From NCBI GenBank assembly GCA_012845835.1, contig JABAKD010000021.1:6022386-6086385 (forward strand): 64,000 nucleotides of DNA, read 5' to 3'. Shown here one piece after another: positions 32,371-43,519 of the stretch. The DNA is from Undaria pinnatifida. Taxonomy: Eukaryota; Sar; Phaeophyceae; Laminariales; Alariaceae. The notes under the pieces are model-generated. The model saw only the letters and a program-made list of their open reading frames with translations, made no database searches and had not been told where the DNA came from. The position numbers and the translations under genes are program-made. Numbering within the stretch: the stretch's first letter is position 1; each line of letters opens with the position of its first letter.

Positions 32371-34359
32371 CTACAGCGGGGGTGCATTACCTGTTGTTGT
32401 CGCTGTTAGTCGGCGCGTCGTCGACGACGGAGGGGCTGGAGTGCCAAGCATGGCGGTGACAGACACAGTCGAACCGGCGGTCGCGGCGGGAGCCGTCTCC
32501 TGTAAAGAACTCCGGGATAGATAAGTCGGCTGTGCGATGGGCGTCGCTGCAGCCAGGGCTTCTGCGGAGCCCGTGCCGCCCTCGATGGGTATGGCAAAAA
32601 CCGAAGCGAAGACAATGTCGGCGGCAGGTGAAATCGACCCGCGGTCGGTACAGCCTTCGGTAGTGGCGACGGAGGCAGAAACACGAGCGACAAATCTCCC
32701 CGGGGAAGCAGAAAGGCCGTCAATCCTCATACGTGGCCCGTGTGTGCGAAAATCGCAAAAGTCGGCAAGAGTGAGAGGAAGCCCACTCAAGGCATTACTT
32801 TCGGTGCGGGGCGTTAGCCCACCCAAGCCGACACCCGGTATCGGAGAAGAAGGAGTGTACAGCCCGCACGCCCGTATGAGGTCAATACCACCGTCCTCAA
32901 CAGGGGTAAGGCTCTTCGAACCATTGCGGTCGTGTTCCGTGGCAGGCTCCGGCAAGCGAGACAGGAAGTCAGCGTTGCCGTTTGCGCTTCCTTTTCGGTA
33001 TTCGAGGGTGTAATCGAATGCGGTGGGGAACTCGAGCCATCTATGGACTCGGCCGTTGTGATTTCCCACTTTGCCTATGTTTTCCAGAGCCTTGTGGTCT
33101 GAGAATATTCGGAACTTAGTGCCCCAAAGGTAGCCGCGGAGGCGCTTGAGAGCCCAGACGATGCTGCCAGCCTCCAAATCGAGAGGAGTCCAATGCCTTT
33201 CCGAGTCGAGCGTAGCTCGACTGATGTATGCGATGGGTTTTATGGAGCCGTCCGTCTGCTCCTGTTCGAGAGCGGCTCCGAACCCGTCGATGCAGGCATC
33301 GCAGTACACGTGGAACGGGCGTGTGCCGTCGGCGACGGCGTCCCAATCAGGGAAAACGATGACCGGCGGGGTCGTGAGCTCTGCCAAGATTTCTCTCACC
33401 AACCTCTCCATAGCAGGCGTGAAGGCAAACTTTACCCCCTTCCGAAGGAGTGCGTTAGTTGGACGAAGTCTCTTCGATAAGTCGGGCAAAAAATTGAGGT
33501 AATAGTTGATACCACCCATGAGTGCGCGCATCTGCTTAACGTCAGGGGGCATCGGCATATTGGTCAATGCCGACACTTTTTCCGAATTTGGGCGTAGGCC
33601 TGCTGGAGAAATGGAGTGACCTAGAAAGTTCGCATCGGTAGCGCCCAAACGCGCCTTCGAGGGGGAAAGCTTGAGATTGTGCTTTCGAAGGCGTTCGAAG
33701 AGAGAGCGAATCGTCCGACCATGCGTTACCGGGTCGCAGTCGAACACGATGACATCGTCGAGGTAAGCTGGCACCTGTGTCAAGCCCTTGATCACCTCAT
33801 CGATAACCTTGACGAACCACCCAGGCCAGGCGCTGCTGCCCTGAGGCATAACGAGCCACTCATAAAGGCCCTTGGGTGTGCAGAACGCTGTAAGGGGAAC
33901 TGTGTCCTTGTGTGACGTTATCTGGTGGAACGAGGAAACCAAGTCGAACAGGGAAAACACCCGACCTGATCCCAAGGAATCCAGGACCTGGTCCACGCGC
34001 GGAATCGGCAGTTGGCTGAGCTTGCAATTTTTCTTGAGCTTCTTGCAGTTCACCGTGATCCTCACACCACCAGATTTCTTCGGGATGACCACCAGCGGGC
34101 TCGAGTACGGTGAGGTCAAGTGCTGAATCAGCCCAGCCGCGAGGTAATGGTTGAGGGTCGCGTCCACTTATCTGGCCAGTACAGAGTTTATGCGATGGGG
34201 CCGTGAAGTGACCGGAGCGCTGCCCAAAAAAACCGAGATTTCAAAGGGCATTAGGGAGCATGACCCAAAATCCGTCTTCGAGGTGGAGAACACGTCAGAA
34301 AAGTCGCATGGCACATCCCCCAGTTGCTCAATGGTCGGAGGGTCCCAACCAGGGTCGCG
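32371..34359 (-). pseudogene. Copy A reverse transcriptase-RNase H
   Basis: The main frame starts at 34167, just after a TAA at 34168-34170. Before this stop the same frame reads the usual pre-RT motif with DFSDVFSTSKTDFG and RPHRIN, so translation originally ran through. Counting from 34167, RT has the FSLFDLVSSFHQI motif (Asp75) and the YLDD catalytic box (135-138). RNase H has Asp290 (YCDACIDGFG), Glu332, Asp357 (FSDHKAL) and Asp400 (NADFLSRLP), so all active-site acids are retained. RT copies the element RNA and RNase H degrades the template. After residue 410 a Ser/Pro/Ala-rich linker of about 190 residues runs to the stop at 32371. Length and motifs are typical of Ty3/gypsy elements. 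Confidence 0.88.
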
Positions 34360-34962
34360 TTAGTCGAACGCAACCTCTCGCAGGTGCGGTGGGAGTCGGG
34401 CCCAGACGCGTAGAAATGCAGAACGTTGGACTGGGTTCAAACGGTTCATAAGCGTCGGCGAGGGCGGCGGTACGGCGGAAACTATCTCCTCCGCGTCCGT
34501 CGGGCTCGCGACCGCAGAGACCTGGCTGTCCGAAGTCTGGCCAGGTTGGGGACCCGCAGCCTTGATAGGGTGCTGCAAGGCACCCAGCGGGATGCGCAAA
34601 AGTGGGGCGTCGGCGACCCCGATAAGGTCGCCTGGCTCGAGGTCCGCGACACCTATGACGGGAAGCACCTGTCGTCCTGAAGCAACAAAGTGTTTCTGTC
34701 CCAAAAGAATATCCGGCTGCGGAAGTATGTCGACAAGATAGTGTCCTGTGACCGCAGGAGAGCCGTTACTGCGCACCAGGTTTACCGCGAGCAGTTGGGG
34801 CTCGTCCGACAAAGTGATGCCTGTAGAACCATCATAGCGAAGGTGGAAAGCACCGTTCGATGCTGCGGGGTCGACGGTATAACCCGCTAGGCCTGCTGTG
34901 GCGTGGTCGGACAACGTCAGCTCGCCCAAAACCCTATTATCGAGCACGAGGGGACAGGGCAC
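34360..34962 (-). pseudogene. Copy A protease C-terminal part and PR-RT linker
   Basis: 200 codons in the RT frame. The first half (LSDHATAGLAGYTVD, LLAVNLVRS, DILPQPDILLGQKHFV) carries the second half of a retropepsin-like fold, with the typical 'DILLG' strand. The rest is linker. It overlaps the NADAR-protease frame by 26 bases in another frame, so a single indel near 34950 separates active site and C-terminal part. The frame ends in TAA at 34360-34362, in a position where the frame would otherwise continue into the RT. Confidence 0.65.
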
Positions 34963-35595
34963 GGTACGAACGGGTGTTGAAGCGCATCCAACTGTCGCGG
35001 ACCAGCAAGACGGCGTGCTGTATGACCGAAGGAGGCACCACGCATGCCCACACCGCGAGAGAGCATGTTGGTTCTTTTTCGAGGTAGAATTGAACGCTCA
35101 GACGGATGTGGGTCGCGGTCCGTAAAGGGGCGGATTCGCCGAAACCACCCCAGGAGCGAGGGCTGCTGGGCCGCTCGCACGTCGATGAGGCGGCGCCTAC
35201 CGATAGCATACGATCCAACACGTCATGACGGATGAAGGTTTGGGGGGAGCCAGTGTCAAGCAGCGCTGTACATATGTAGGGCGCAATAGCGTCCGCTCCG
35301 CTATGTATTGCAATATCGGTAGTGAAAGAATCGTCGTCCAGCGTCACGGTACCCCCGACGAGACAGGGGCCATGTTCTGGCAGTGCGCGGTCTGAGGCGC
35401 CGCGAGAAGCTATCGCCAAAACCTCCGGGCTTTGATCGGCGGGTGTATCCGAATAAAAGGCCGAAGGAGGGCCTTGGGCAGCGCCGACCACGGTCCCCAA
35501 GCGCGACTGCTGAGCGGACGAAATCTCATGGATTCCAGTACTCTCGGTGGGCCTGCGGAATCGACGAGAGGAGGCCGGGTGTGGCGATCCGTCCT
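34937..35595 (-). pseudogene. Copy A aspartic protease
   Basis: The frame continues from the NADAR C-terminal half. A low-complexity spacer of about 110 residues is followed by the active-site motif ALLDTGSPQTFI (DTG at 35249-35257), then strands with RLSVQFYL and LAVWACVVPPSV. Retropepsin-like proteases of LTR elements work as homodimers and cut the Gag-Pol precursor. The start at 35818 is only the first Met-type codon after two stops and is not the true start; the domain was part of a longer polyprotein. The frame is lost near 34950. Confidence 0.7.
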
Positions 35596-36058
35596 TGCTG
35601 TCGCGAATTGCTTCGCGAACGGCAGAGACTTCCTCCCCTCGCAAATTGTTTCCTCTCCACTCGTGTGGATCCTTGGCGTGGGGGTCGTCCGCCCGGAGAC
35701 CTATACCCCACACTGTGTCTAGAGGACTGGCCTCTGCCAGAAATTTGTTGCCAGTGCTCAAAAGGTGATTTTTCATGGCTGGGCTCTGCGTAAATTTAGC
35801 ATAGTTGCCAGGTAACACGGCATTTTACTTCTCCCTGTCCTAAACGGCGGTGTCAAAGTTGCGCACGCCTCGACCGACGCGTTTGTGTGTGCTGGGGTCA
35901 GACGATGACATGATGAGCTCCACTGCGCGATGGTCTTTCAAAAGCCTAGCCTTTTCAGCTATCAAAAACTGCTCCGCGCAAGAATATGAGACGTCGTCGA
36001 CGACAAACGACGAAGGAGACCACCGCGAGAAAAAGGACGGCGGTTGCCAGAACAACAC
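35596..36058 (-). pseudogene. NADAR (YbiA-like) domain inside the retrotransposon polyprotein
   Basis: The N-terminal half (36058 down to 35843) reads VLFWQPPSFFSRWSPSSF, VVDDVSYSCAEQFLIAEKA, LLKD, SSSDPSTHKRVGRGVRNFD. The C-terminal half (35818-35596) reads NYAKFTQSPAM, LLSTGNKFLAEASPLDTVWG, IGL and EWRGNNL. These match the NADAR pattern: the S.F strand, the '.AEQ....KA' helix with the conserved Glu, 'GR.V..F', 'KF..N..L...LL.TG...L.EASP.D..WGIGL' and 'W.G.NLLG'. NADAR proteins are linked to NAD/ADP-ribose metabolism: YbiA acts in riboflavin-intermediate damage control, and other members remove ADP-ribose from nucleic acid bases. Two in-frame stops, TAG at 35840 and TAA at 35825, fall in the middle; the flanks stay in one frame, so they look like point mutations. 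Its place next to the protease suggests release by proteolysis. The role in the element is unknown. Confidence 0.8.
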
Positions 36059-37417
36059 TGCTTTGTCTGTAGAGTATTCGAGGGAAGGGTCAAACGTGGA
36101 CGGTGCCAACCCGTCGGAGGCCGTGTTAGGCATATGAGCTTGTAATGCCCCCGTCTGGGGACACCAGTCTCTGACACTTTGGGCCTGCAGCGTCCCCGTC
36201 TTGGAACGCCCGGCCTCGGGAGCACAGCGCGAGACCGAACCCACGGGTGGTCGCGTCGTGGCCTTGTTGCTCTTTGGCGTAAAATCGCAAGGAACTGCTC
36301 TCACTGCACCCGAAGGGACAAGGGGCTCGGAGCTGTTACTGCTTGACGAGAGGCGCGATTCTTCCGTATCTTCACGGGAATATCGTCCAGCTGATCGGGC
36401 TGGAGGCCGTGGCGTCACCACTGGCCCGTTGCGCAGTGTCAGATCTATATCCTGTGCCACTGGGGCAGACGTAGCCTGGTGCACGTGGCTTAGCGTGCTT
36501 AAGGACGGAGCAGGGCCCGTAGACCCTGTGGGCGTCTTCGAGAGTGGGGCTCGGGCAAGTGGAAAAAAAATCTTCCGCCCGAGGGGGCTCCTTCCCGTTA
36601 GCCCTCTTGGAGGAGAGAGACCAGGTAGCTAAGCTTGTCGGCTCTTCCCTGATGGGAAAAAAAATAGAGCGCCCGCAACTATCGCAAGGAGACACCGGAT
36701 CAAATCTTGAAAAAGATCTCGGTGCATATGGGTTGGCTTTCCCACACCTTAAACCAATCGCCGCTATACGGTCAGGGAGAGGTGGAGACGAACCCGCTCG
36801 CGTATGGGGGCGACGCGTCGTCGCCGCAGTCTTCTTGCTGCGCGACGCGTGCCTGGGGGGAGCGCGAAGGTGCAGGCTCCTGAGTCATGATTGAGGGGGG
36901 CAGCGTTAGGGGCGCGTGCCTCCGTTGTCGAGCTTGAGCCACGGCAGAGGTTAACGGCGTTGGAAGTGCTGGTCCCCATTGCCGAACTCGGACCATGATC
37001 GAGAGGGGCGTCACTGTGGGCGCGCATCTCCTTCATAAAAAATGTCCCCTGGCATGGGGGGGGCATGCTGGGAGCACTGGTCCCCACCGCCGGCGCTGCG
37101 CCGTGAAAGTCATCAGGCGACGTAGAAGCCGTTGGGCTCTTGACAGAAATAATTTGTGCCGCGCCACGTGTAAGGCGAACGACATGCACTCGAGCATCTT
37201 GTGGAAGCAAACAAAGTGTCCCCAACAGTGCCGTCGGCGTACGGGTCGGGTGTGCCGTACCGCCGTCGCCCTGTCAGTTGCCAGTGCGAAAGGTACCTGG
37301 TTGGCGCGCGTTGGGGTTTCCGCTCGGATTGTGGGTTGCCCCGAAACGCTTCCCCGGAGAAGACACGGAAGCCGAGGAGGCTGGCGAGGGCGGGACAGTA
37401 CCTTGTTGGCCAGGCGT
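36059..37417 (-). pseudogene. Copy A gag-NADAR linker
   Basis: Several minus frames (36059-36484, 36372-36695, 36764-37225) are Pro/Ser/Thr/Arg-rich. Blocks such as PTASTSPDDFHGAAPAVG, APLNHDSGACTFALPP and GTLQAQSVRDWCPQTGALQ have counterparts in copy B (49700-50224 and 48476-49084), so the region was translated. No domain is recognised. Frames change at least twice, which indicates decay. Confidence 0.5.
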
Positions 37418-40240
37418 TTATGCGCTGTTGTTGTTACGGCTGTGGCTGTTTGTCTGTCCCTGGTCCCGTGGGTACCCTCGTGATTGGTTTGAACGATTTC
37501 GGCGATTTTTGTTGTACGTTTGCAAGCGAGAAGGCCGTCCGTCGCGGCGGTAGCTAACCATACGTGCTTTCCACCGTCGGAAAACGTCAACATCGCCAAG
37601 CTGGCCAAGTTCAGGGTTTAGACAGCCGCTGGCGTTGATAAAGGGATGCCTACAGTTGCGTAAGGAGTGAGTGTCTTCGTGACAGTTGAGGCAGTGACCC
37701 CTGTTTTCTCGGAGAGCCACGGCGCGGGCAGAGGGCGTGAAGAGGCCGCTCCAGAGGGGAGGGTCGTCGGTCTCAAACGAGGCACTAACAGCGAAGACCT
37801 CTGCATAGTGTTGTTTTTCTGGGGGCCAGCAGTTGGACTTTTTGTCGAACCAAGGGTCGGTGGAATCAACAATCGGCATGAAAATCGGATTATGGCTGGA
37901 ACCCGTCTGCCAAGAAGGCGATTGGGACAGGACTCGGCCCAAGCCGCGCCCATGAACGGCGGGCCGGGGCCCCGACGGGGTGGATGACCGCGATCCCGTC
38001 GAAGAAACAGGTAGAGAAAAATGTTTTTCACCGTTGACGGCAGGTGTCTTATTGTGCACCAAGTCACTAAACGGTTTCCACATGGCATCTAACGAGGTGA
38101 ATGGCCGTGGGTATGTAGCCTTCGAGCCAGGGTATAACGTAGGCATGAGCGTCGGAAACTGCTCGTTGACCGCCATCCTAACCACCTCCTGCACGACATC
38201 CGTTCCCGGGGACAAAACACGTTCACTCCCCGTGACTGCCGATACTAGCACACGGAACTCCCGACTAAAATCAGAAAACGGCGTGCCGTTACACACTTCA
38301 AGAGTGTGCAACTTAGTGTAGCCTTCGCCCGTGTCGACCCAGTCAAAGTGCGTCACGAGCAGGCGTAGCAGGAGGGTGAAAGCCTCGGGCCCAGATGCTT
38401 CTCCGTCCAATGCTCTTGACACCTATTCAAAGAAATTGTCGATCAAGGTGGTCATGCGAGCGGTCGTGGGCCTGTCAAGTGTTATGGCACGGTTGAATGC
38501 CAGGCGGAAGGGGTGGGTCCAACCGGGAACCCACGTGGGGGCACGTACACCCTCTTGGCAACGGTCGTCAAAGCGCATGAGTATGTCAGTCATGGCAGAC
38601 CAAACCGAACGCGTGAGTTGCTGTGTGCCGTCAGACTTGTTCAAAGATGCGGGGAACGGTAGCACAGAAATGCGTGATACGTCCTTGTGGGAGAGCCTAA
38701 CATAGGCACGCCTAACCGAGTCATCGAGTGTGGATTCAGCTAGGGCCGCGGCGGTAGCAAGTTCGGCGGTACGCTCTCGGGCCAAATCCGAAGAAACAGG
38801 CTTGGTGTGGTCACCCAACAATATTAGTTTGCTCAGCCGGTCGGCGGAAGAGACAATATTCACCAGGGAAGGAGATATTTGCCTCCTGCCAGCTACCACT
38901 GTCACCTCGCCGTGGTCCGTATTCGAGCTCGACGTCGAGCGGGAGGACGTTGACGAGTCGTCCCACGCTGAGGGCCCTCGTGTGCTGTTTCGCCGTTCTC
39001 CGGTGTCTCCTCCCGAGCTGCGACCGCCGCCCCGGTTGGTTCGGGGCTGGTTGCGCCCTTGCCGGCGCTGCGGGCCACCACCAGTACCCGACGCTCCTCC
39101 CGCGCTTCCACCACCGTTGCCACCACCGCGGCGGTTGTGGTGGCCACCACTGCCACCATTTTTCCCAGTTTCCCCCACTCTGGCCGCCACCACCCCCGGA
39201 GTTACCACCTCCACGGTTGCGGTTCCCCCGATCACGGCTGCCACCGCGCCGCTGATTGGTGGATCGCCTTCCTTACAGCGCTTCATTAGGAGTCGGCCTC
39301 AGGCCTGGGTAAGGGGCGTCGTCGTGAGCCAATCTTAAAGCTTTGACCAAAGCGAGGGCAGGTGCTCGCCTCATCTGCTTGAAGGCGGATGATTTATCGC
39401 ATCGAGCCCAGACTGCTCCGACAGAAAGGTCTTCCGCCTTGAACGACGACCTTCTCTCTGAAGTTAGAAGGGCCGTGGCCGCTGCTATCACCGCCTCCGC
39501 CAGATGCGCCAAAGACTCGACCCTCGGCGTGGTAGCCATGTACTGGACGCTGCCAGGCATGAAAACGTCGTCCACGGGTAGTGTATCTTGGGAAGCAACA
39601 CCCAGCGGGCGCGCCGAGGAAGGGGCAGCTCTCGCCGGAGTCGATGTAGCTGAGAGGGCAACGGCTTGGCATGCCCTCTCTACCGCGCGGGACGCCTCGC
39701 GAGCAGCGGCCCTCGCCTGATCGATAGCGTGATCCTCACGGCGTCGACGTTCGTCATCGAGCCGTCTACGTTCCTCTCGTCGAAGCAGGGTCGCGTTGGC
39801 TTCGCCGAGAGCTCTATGGGCCCGAGAAAATTTAGACTCTGAGTCCGAGGGGCCGGCATGGGAGCGCTGGTCTCCGTAGTTCTGAGGAAGGCGCTCTGTC
39901 GGAAGGCGCTCTGTCGAGCGCGGAGAGGTCAGCTGTCAACGGTGGTGCTCTGAGGACAGCTGGAGATGCTCCCTCGAGGCTGGGGATATTTGTCGTCGTG
40001 ATGTCTCCGCGCCCGGTAGGAGTTTTCCGCCTCGTCGACCGGCGAGTCGGGGTGGTCGGTCGGTGTGCCGTGTTGTTGACTTGTGTTGGAGTCACTATCG
40101 TCGTCAAGGTTTTCGGCGCGTCCTCCACGTCTCGATTCGCGGGACCTCGAGCGTTCCCGTCCTTCTCCCTGGGCCTCCTGGATGGGGCGCGTGGAGGACC
40201 GCAGCCTGCCCGAGTAGCCCCGATCGTCACTGGTGGACAT
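37418..40240 (-). pseudogene. Copy A gag polyprotein with CCHC zinc knuckle
   Basis: Likely start at 40240 (MSTSDDRGYSGRLRSS), an acidic/Arg-rich N-terminus. A coiled-coil-prone Ala/Arg/Glu-rich part follows near 39600-39850. The segment 39273-39575 and then 38423-39286 hold a Gly/Arg-rich tract (RGG/GGN-like, 38900-39200) and a capsid-like helical part with SLVNIVSSADRLSKLILLG and FNRAITLDRPTTAR. After a TAG at 38423 the same frame goes on to 37418 through LLLRLLVTHFDWV, YPGSKATYPRPF and the zinc knuckle CLNCHEDTHSLRNC (C-x2-C-x4-H-x4-C), ending in a basic Asn/Arg-rich tail. It would form the virus-like particle and bind RNA. The frame changes between 39929 and 39273. Confidence 0.7.
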
Positions 40241-40725
40241 GGTGCCTAGGTGTAGTGTAGGGGGGGGGGGAGGAAGGGATAGGAACGACGCGTGAAGAAG
40301 CTATGGAGACAGATAAGTTGTTGTGGTGTTCCTGCTCCAAGTAGCGGTATATCTGTGTTTCAGCAAACAGCAACATGTGGGCCTCGACTCCGTCCAGCAT
40401 CAGTGATGGTAGCAGCCACGCCAACTTGCCGTATAAGAGGAGTACAGCAGTAACAAGGTACCAATCATCAAACCCGCAACAATAAGAGCAGCGCCCAGTC
40501 TGACCGTAGGGTATATGGGTAACGCCCGCACGAATCGCAGTACAAGGTGCCAAAACTGGACATCACTGACCCTACCCGCAGTGCAGGGGGTGCAACACAG
40601 TAAAAGTACGTCTGCAGCCATCGCACTTAAACAGGCATCATTCAACCAAGGCGGGGGGGGTAGCACAGGAAAGCGTCGCCCAAGACGCCCACGCTCATTG
40701 GACCAAAACAGGCAGAATTTACCCT
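40241..40725 (-). other. Copy A leader next to gag
   Basis: It lies between the gag start and the minisatellite. It includes a C/G run (40261-40271) and short open frames on both strands; nothing is recognised. Confidence 0.4.
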
Positions 40726-41470
40726 AGGTGTAGTGCAGGGGTTATCACAATAAAGGTTCACCCAACACGCCGACCCTCATCGCACCAAAACAGGCAGCGT
40801 TTAATCTAGGTGTAGTTTAGGGGGTAGCACGGTGAAGGGTCGCCCAACACGCCGACACTCATCGCACCAAAACCGGCAGCATTTAACCTAGCTGTAGTGT
40901 AGGAGGGGAGCACAGTGAAAGGTCACCCAACACGCTGGCACTCATCGCACCAAAACAGGCAGCACTTAATCTAGGTGTAGTGTAGGGGTGGAAGCATAAT
41001 GAAGAGTCGCTCAACACGGTGACACGCATCGCACCAAAACAGGCAGCATTTACACTAGGTGTAGTGTAGGGGTGGAAGCACAGTGAAGGGTCGCCCTACA
41101 CGCTGACACCCATCGCACCCAAACAGGCAGCATTTACCCTACTTGTAGTGTAGGGGTGGAAGCACAGTGAAGGGTCGCCCAACGCACCGACACTCTTGGC
41201 ACCAAAACAGGCAGCATTTACCCTAGGTGTAGTGTAGGGGGGGGTAGGACGGTAGAGGATCGCGCACTAACCGTATAAAAATAAAACAGGCAGCATCCGC
41301 CCCAACAGTAGTGTAGGGGGGGGGGGATAGCAAAGTGAAGGATCGCGCAGCCAACCGTATAAAAACGGGCAGCATCTGCCCCCACAGTAGTGTAGGGGGG
41401 GGGTAGGACAGTATACGTTCGCGCACCAACCGTATGAAAAAGGGGCAGTATAACCCCCCCAAACAAGGTA
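40726..41470. repeat. About 83-bp minisatellite in the copy A leader
   Basis: About nine units of 79-84 bp, each with 'ggtgtagtgtagggg', 'gtcgcccaacacgc', 'catcgcaccaaaacaggcag' and 'catttaccct'. Unit starts are near 40726, 40809, 40890, 40973, 41057, 41141, 41225, 41304 and 41388. The first six or seven are well conserved and the last ones are diverged. A single motif lies upstream near 40240. It lies in the transcribed leader, upstream of gag. Confidence 0.85.
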
Positions 41471-42613
41471 GTTTCCCCCGACCGCACTAAAGGGGGACGG
41501 TCGCGCCTACAGTATTGCTGATTGCTGCAGTATCACTGCTGTGTTAATAGGTAACGGCAATTTCAACCGCACCAAAATGGGTAGTGTAGTACCAACACCA
41601 GCTGTAGAAAAATGTGCACGCCCACAGTCGAATAGAAAGGCCGTTTGCCCCCAAAGGTACCGCATCAAACGGGCTGATCTCCACTGCACTATTGAAGGCT
41701 GTGAAGCGCAGTATCTCCGCGAACTGTGTAGTAAGCGCTCTGTAACGGGCAGTAGCTGTCCGAACATTTGCAGAGAAGAAGAAAAAATAAATTCCCAGCG
41801 TAGACCATAGCATTATCGTGAAGGGCAGCACATGTACCAACAGCAACAGAAAGGCAGCGTTTGCGCCCACAGTAGTATTGTGCTCAGCATCTCCGCCAAC
41901 TGTAAACCGCATTTCAACTGGCAACATCCGTAGTGCCAGCTGCAGAAAAAAAAAAATGCAGCATTTATCCTAGCGGCTTTGTGGAGGGGCAGCACATGGA
42001 CCGGCAGGAAGACGGCTAACTCCCGGACAACTGAAAAAAAAATCCGTACCCACTGCCACCGATATAGGGACAGTTACGTTGACAGCAGTGCAGAGTGCCG
42101 CACGGTCACAGCTGTGCATACACAGAAAGTGATATTATAATCCCCGCGTACCCATCAATGGTGGAATATAGGGCATCGCACACACCAACAGCCTTGCCCA
42201 AAAACGCCAGCACAGGGTTTCAGCGTTCACTAGGTTCAAGTTCTAGTCACGGGGGGGCCAGGACGAAAAAAAAAACCCCTCTCGAATCGAACTTGCAAGG
42301 AGCACTCGCACAGCAGTGGAGGGTGTCAGAGCTGCGGTGCTGTAACTGTGGACGCCGGGGCAGTGAAGGGTCGAGCTTTGTGGTGGATGGGCAGGAGCAA
42401 AGTAGGCGGGTTGGCTGCTGTACAGTGACTTCTACAGCAGAGAATCCGGCAGTACATGGCAGGCATTGACAGCGAGCCCATTGTGCTGTACTGTACTCGG
42501 TACCTTTGCAAAAATGATGGTGGTTGAAGCTACGCGACGCACAGCAGTAGTGGATCGCTGTTGATCGAGAAAGATCGGAGAGGGGTCCGAGGTGCGTCAA
42601 ATTAGTAGCTGTA
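41471..42613 (-). other. Copy A leader, middle part
   Basis: No domain or strong frame. Blocks such as 'cagcatttatcc' and 'agtgtagtaccaac' suggest heavily diverged minisatellite units. Confidence 0.4.
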
Positions 42614-43516
42614 CTAATTTCGGCAGAAAGGGAGCAGCAGTTTGTTCGACGCGCAAGACGCATTGACGTAGGTACTGAAACCCATACGATAACGCGTGTA
42701 CCGGAAAATTCGCCAAACGAAAAAGCCCAAACATTCCACGAGCACCGGCTGTTCATTCCCAGGTAGGATCACAAGGAAGGAGCCCCGACATGAGCTCCTA
42801 GAGCACGGAGCCCGTAGTCCAAGGGAGTCCCGCGAAGGGCGGTCTGGCTCCGACAGTAAAGGTGTATGCTGGTCGATGGGCTCTCTCAGCAAGCGAAGTC
42901 CCCGTCGAAGGTAATTCGAAGGGTTGATTCCAGTATTCTTGTCCGTGGCGTATTGTGCACATGCCTCAGAGCCCCAAAGAGCTAAAAAACGTACAAGTCG
43001 ATGGCCGATCTTGGGGCTTGTGCTGGCAACTCGCGGAGATGTGCTGTGCAACATGCTGGCAGAGCGCGGAGCAAACAAGTCTGATGGGTGGGGCTCGGGC
43101 AGTTCCACTGCGGAGTGGTCTATGACCAGCTGGCGGTGAACTGATGCGACCAGAGGCCGGGACGAGGAGTGTGCTCCGAAGAGCAGTGTCGTCCGCACGT
43201 ACTCGGAAGGTGTCCTCTGTGTGGTGCGTGCCCAGCAACCAACAGAAGGGACCAAAATTCGAGACGAGGAGTGTGCTCCGCAAAGCAGTGTCGTCCGCAC
43301 GTACTTAGAAGGTGTCGTCCGTGTGGTACGTGCCCGGCGACGAATAGGAGGGGCCCCTGCCATTTCACTGCTGTTGTGGTCGCCGTTGTAGGAGGAAGGG
43401 CGCTCCCTCCATTGAGAAGCCACCCAATAAGGAACAGGGGTTGTGGGCTCGATGGAAAACGAAAGCAAAATCGCTCGTACGAAAAAAAATCGGAGAGATT
43501 GAAGGAACGCTGCCAC
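42614..43516 (-). CDS. Leader ORF of copy A, unknown product
   Basis: A 300-codon frame without interruption, between the 5' LTR and the leader minisatellite. It begins MAAFLQSLRFFFVRAIL, a hydrophobic N-terminus that could be a signal or membrane segment. It contains a repeat of about 34 residues (ARTTRTTPSKYVRTTLLCG and ARTTQRTPSEYVRTTLLFG) coded by two 102-bp units starting at 43161 and 43263. The rest is Arg/Ser/Pro-rich. It is the longest uninterrupted minus frame of the leader, while gag, RT and integrase all have stops. It could be an accessory gene or simply an open stretch; copies B and C lack this region, so there is no comparison. Confidence 0.3.
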   Translation of the reverse strand: MAAFLQSLRFFFVRAILLSFSIEPTTPVPYWVASQWRERPSSYNGDHNSSEMAGAPPIRRRARTTRTTPSKYVRTTLLCGAHSSSRILVPSVGCWARTTQRTPSEYVRTTLLFGAHSSSRPLVASVHRQLVIDHSAVELPEPHPSDLFAPRSASMLHSTSPRVASTSPKIGHRLVRFLALWGSEACAQYATDKNTGINPSNYLRRGLRLLREPIDQHTPLLSEPDRPSRDSLGLRAPCSRSSCRGSFLVILPGNEQPVLVECLGFFVWRIFRYTRYRMGFSTYVNASCASNKLLLPFCRN

Positions 43517-43519
43517 AAT

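Noticed and set aside
30553-33013. Plus-strand ORFs of up to 224 codons inside copy A
   Set aside because: They are antisense shadows of integrase and the RT linker, which have clear motifs on the minus strand.
35840-36484. NADAR half as a stand-alone host gene inserted in the element
   Set aside because: The frame continues through the two stops into the rest of NADAR and the protease, and copy B has the same order.
30317-38425. Reassigned stop codons (TAA/TAG read as Gln) as the reason for in-frame stops in copy A
   Set aside because: One stop sits where the NADAR family has a conserved Trp and another where copy B has a Ser codon, and true frameshifts occur as well. Decay explains all of it.
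38730-39338. 202-codon plus-strand ORF opposite gag
   Set aside because: Antisense shadow of the Gly/Arg-rich part of gag, reading as Pro-rich sequence.
40726-41470. CRISPR array
   Set aside because: Units are about 83 bp, repeated over their full length without unique spacers, and in a eukaryotic retroelement leader. The same applies to 53720-54110.
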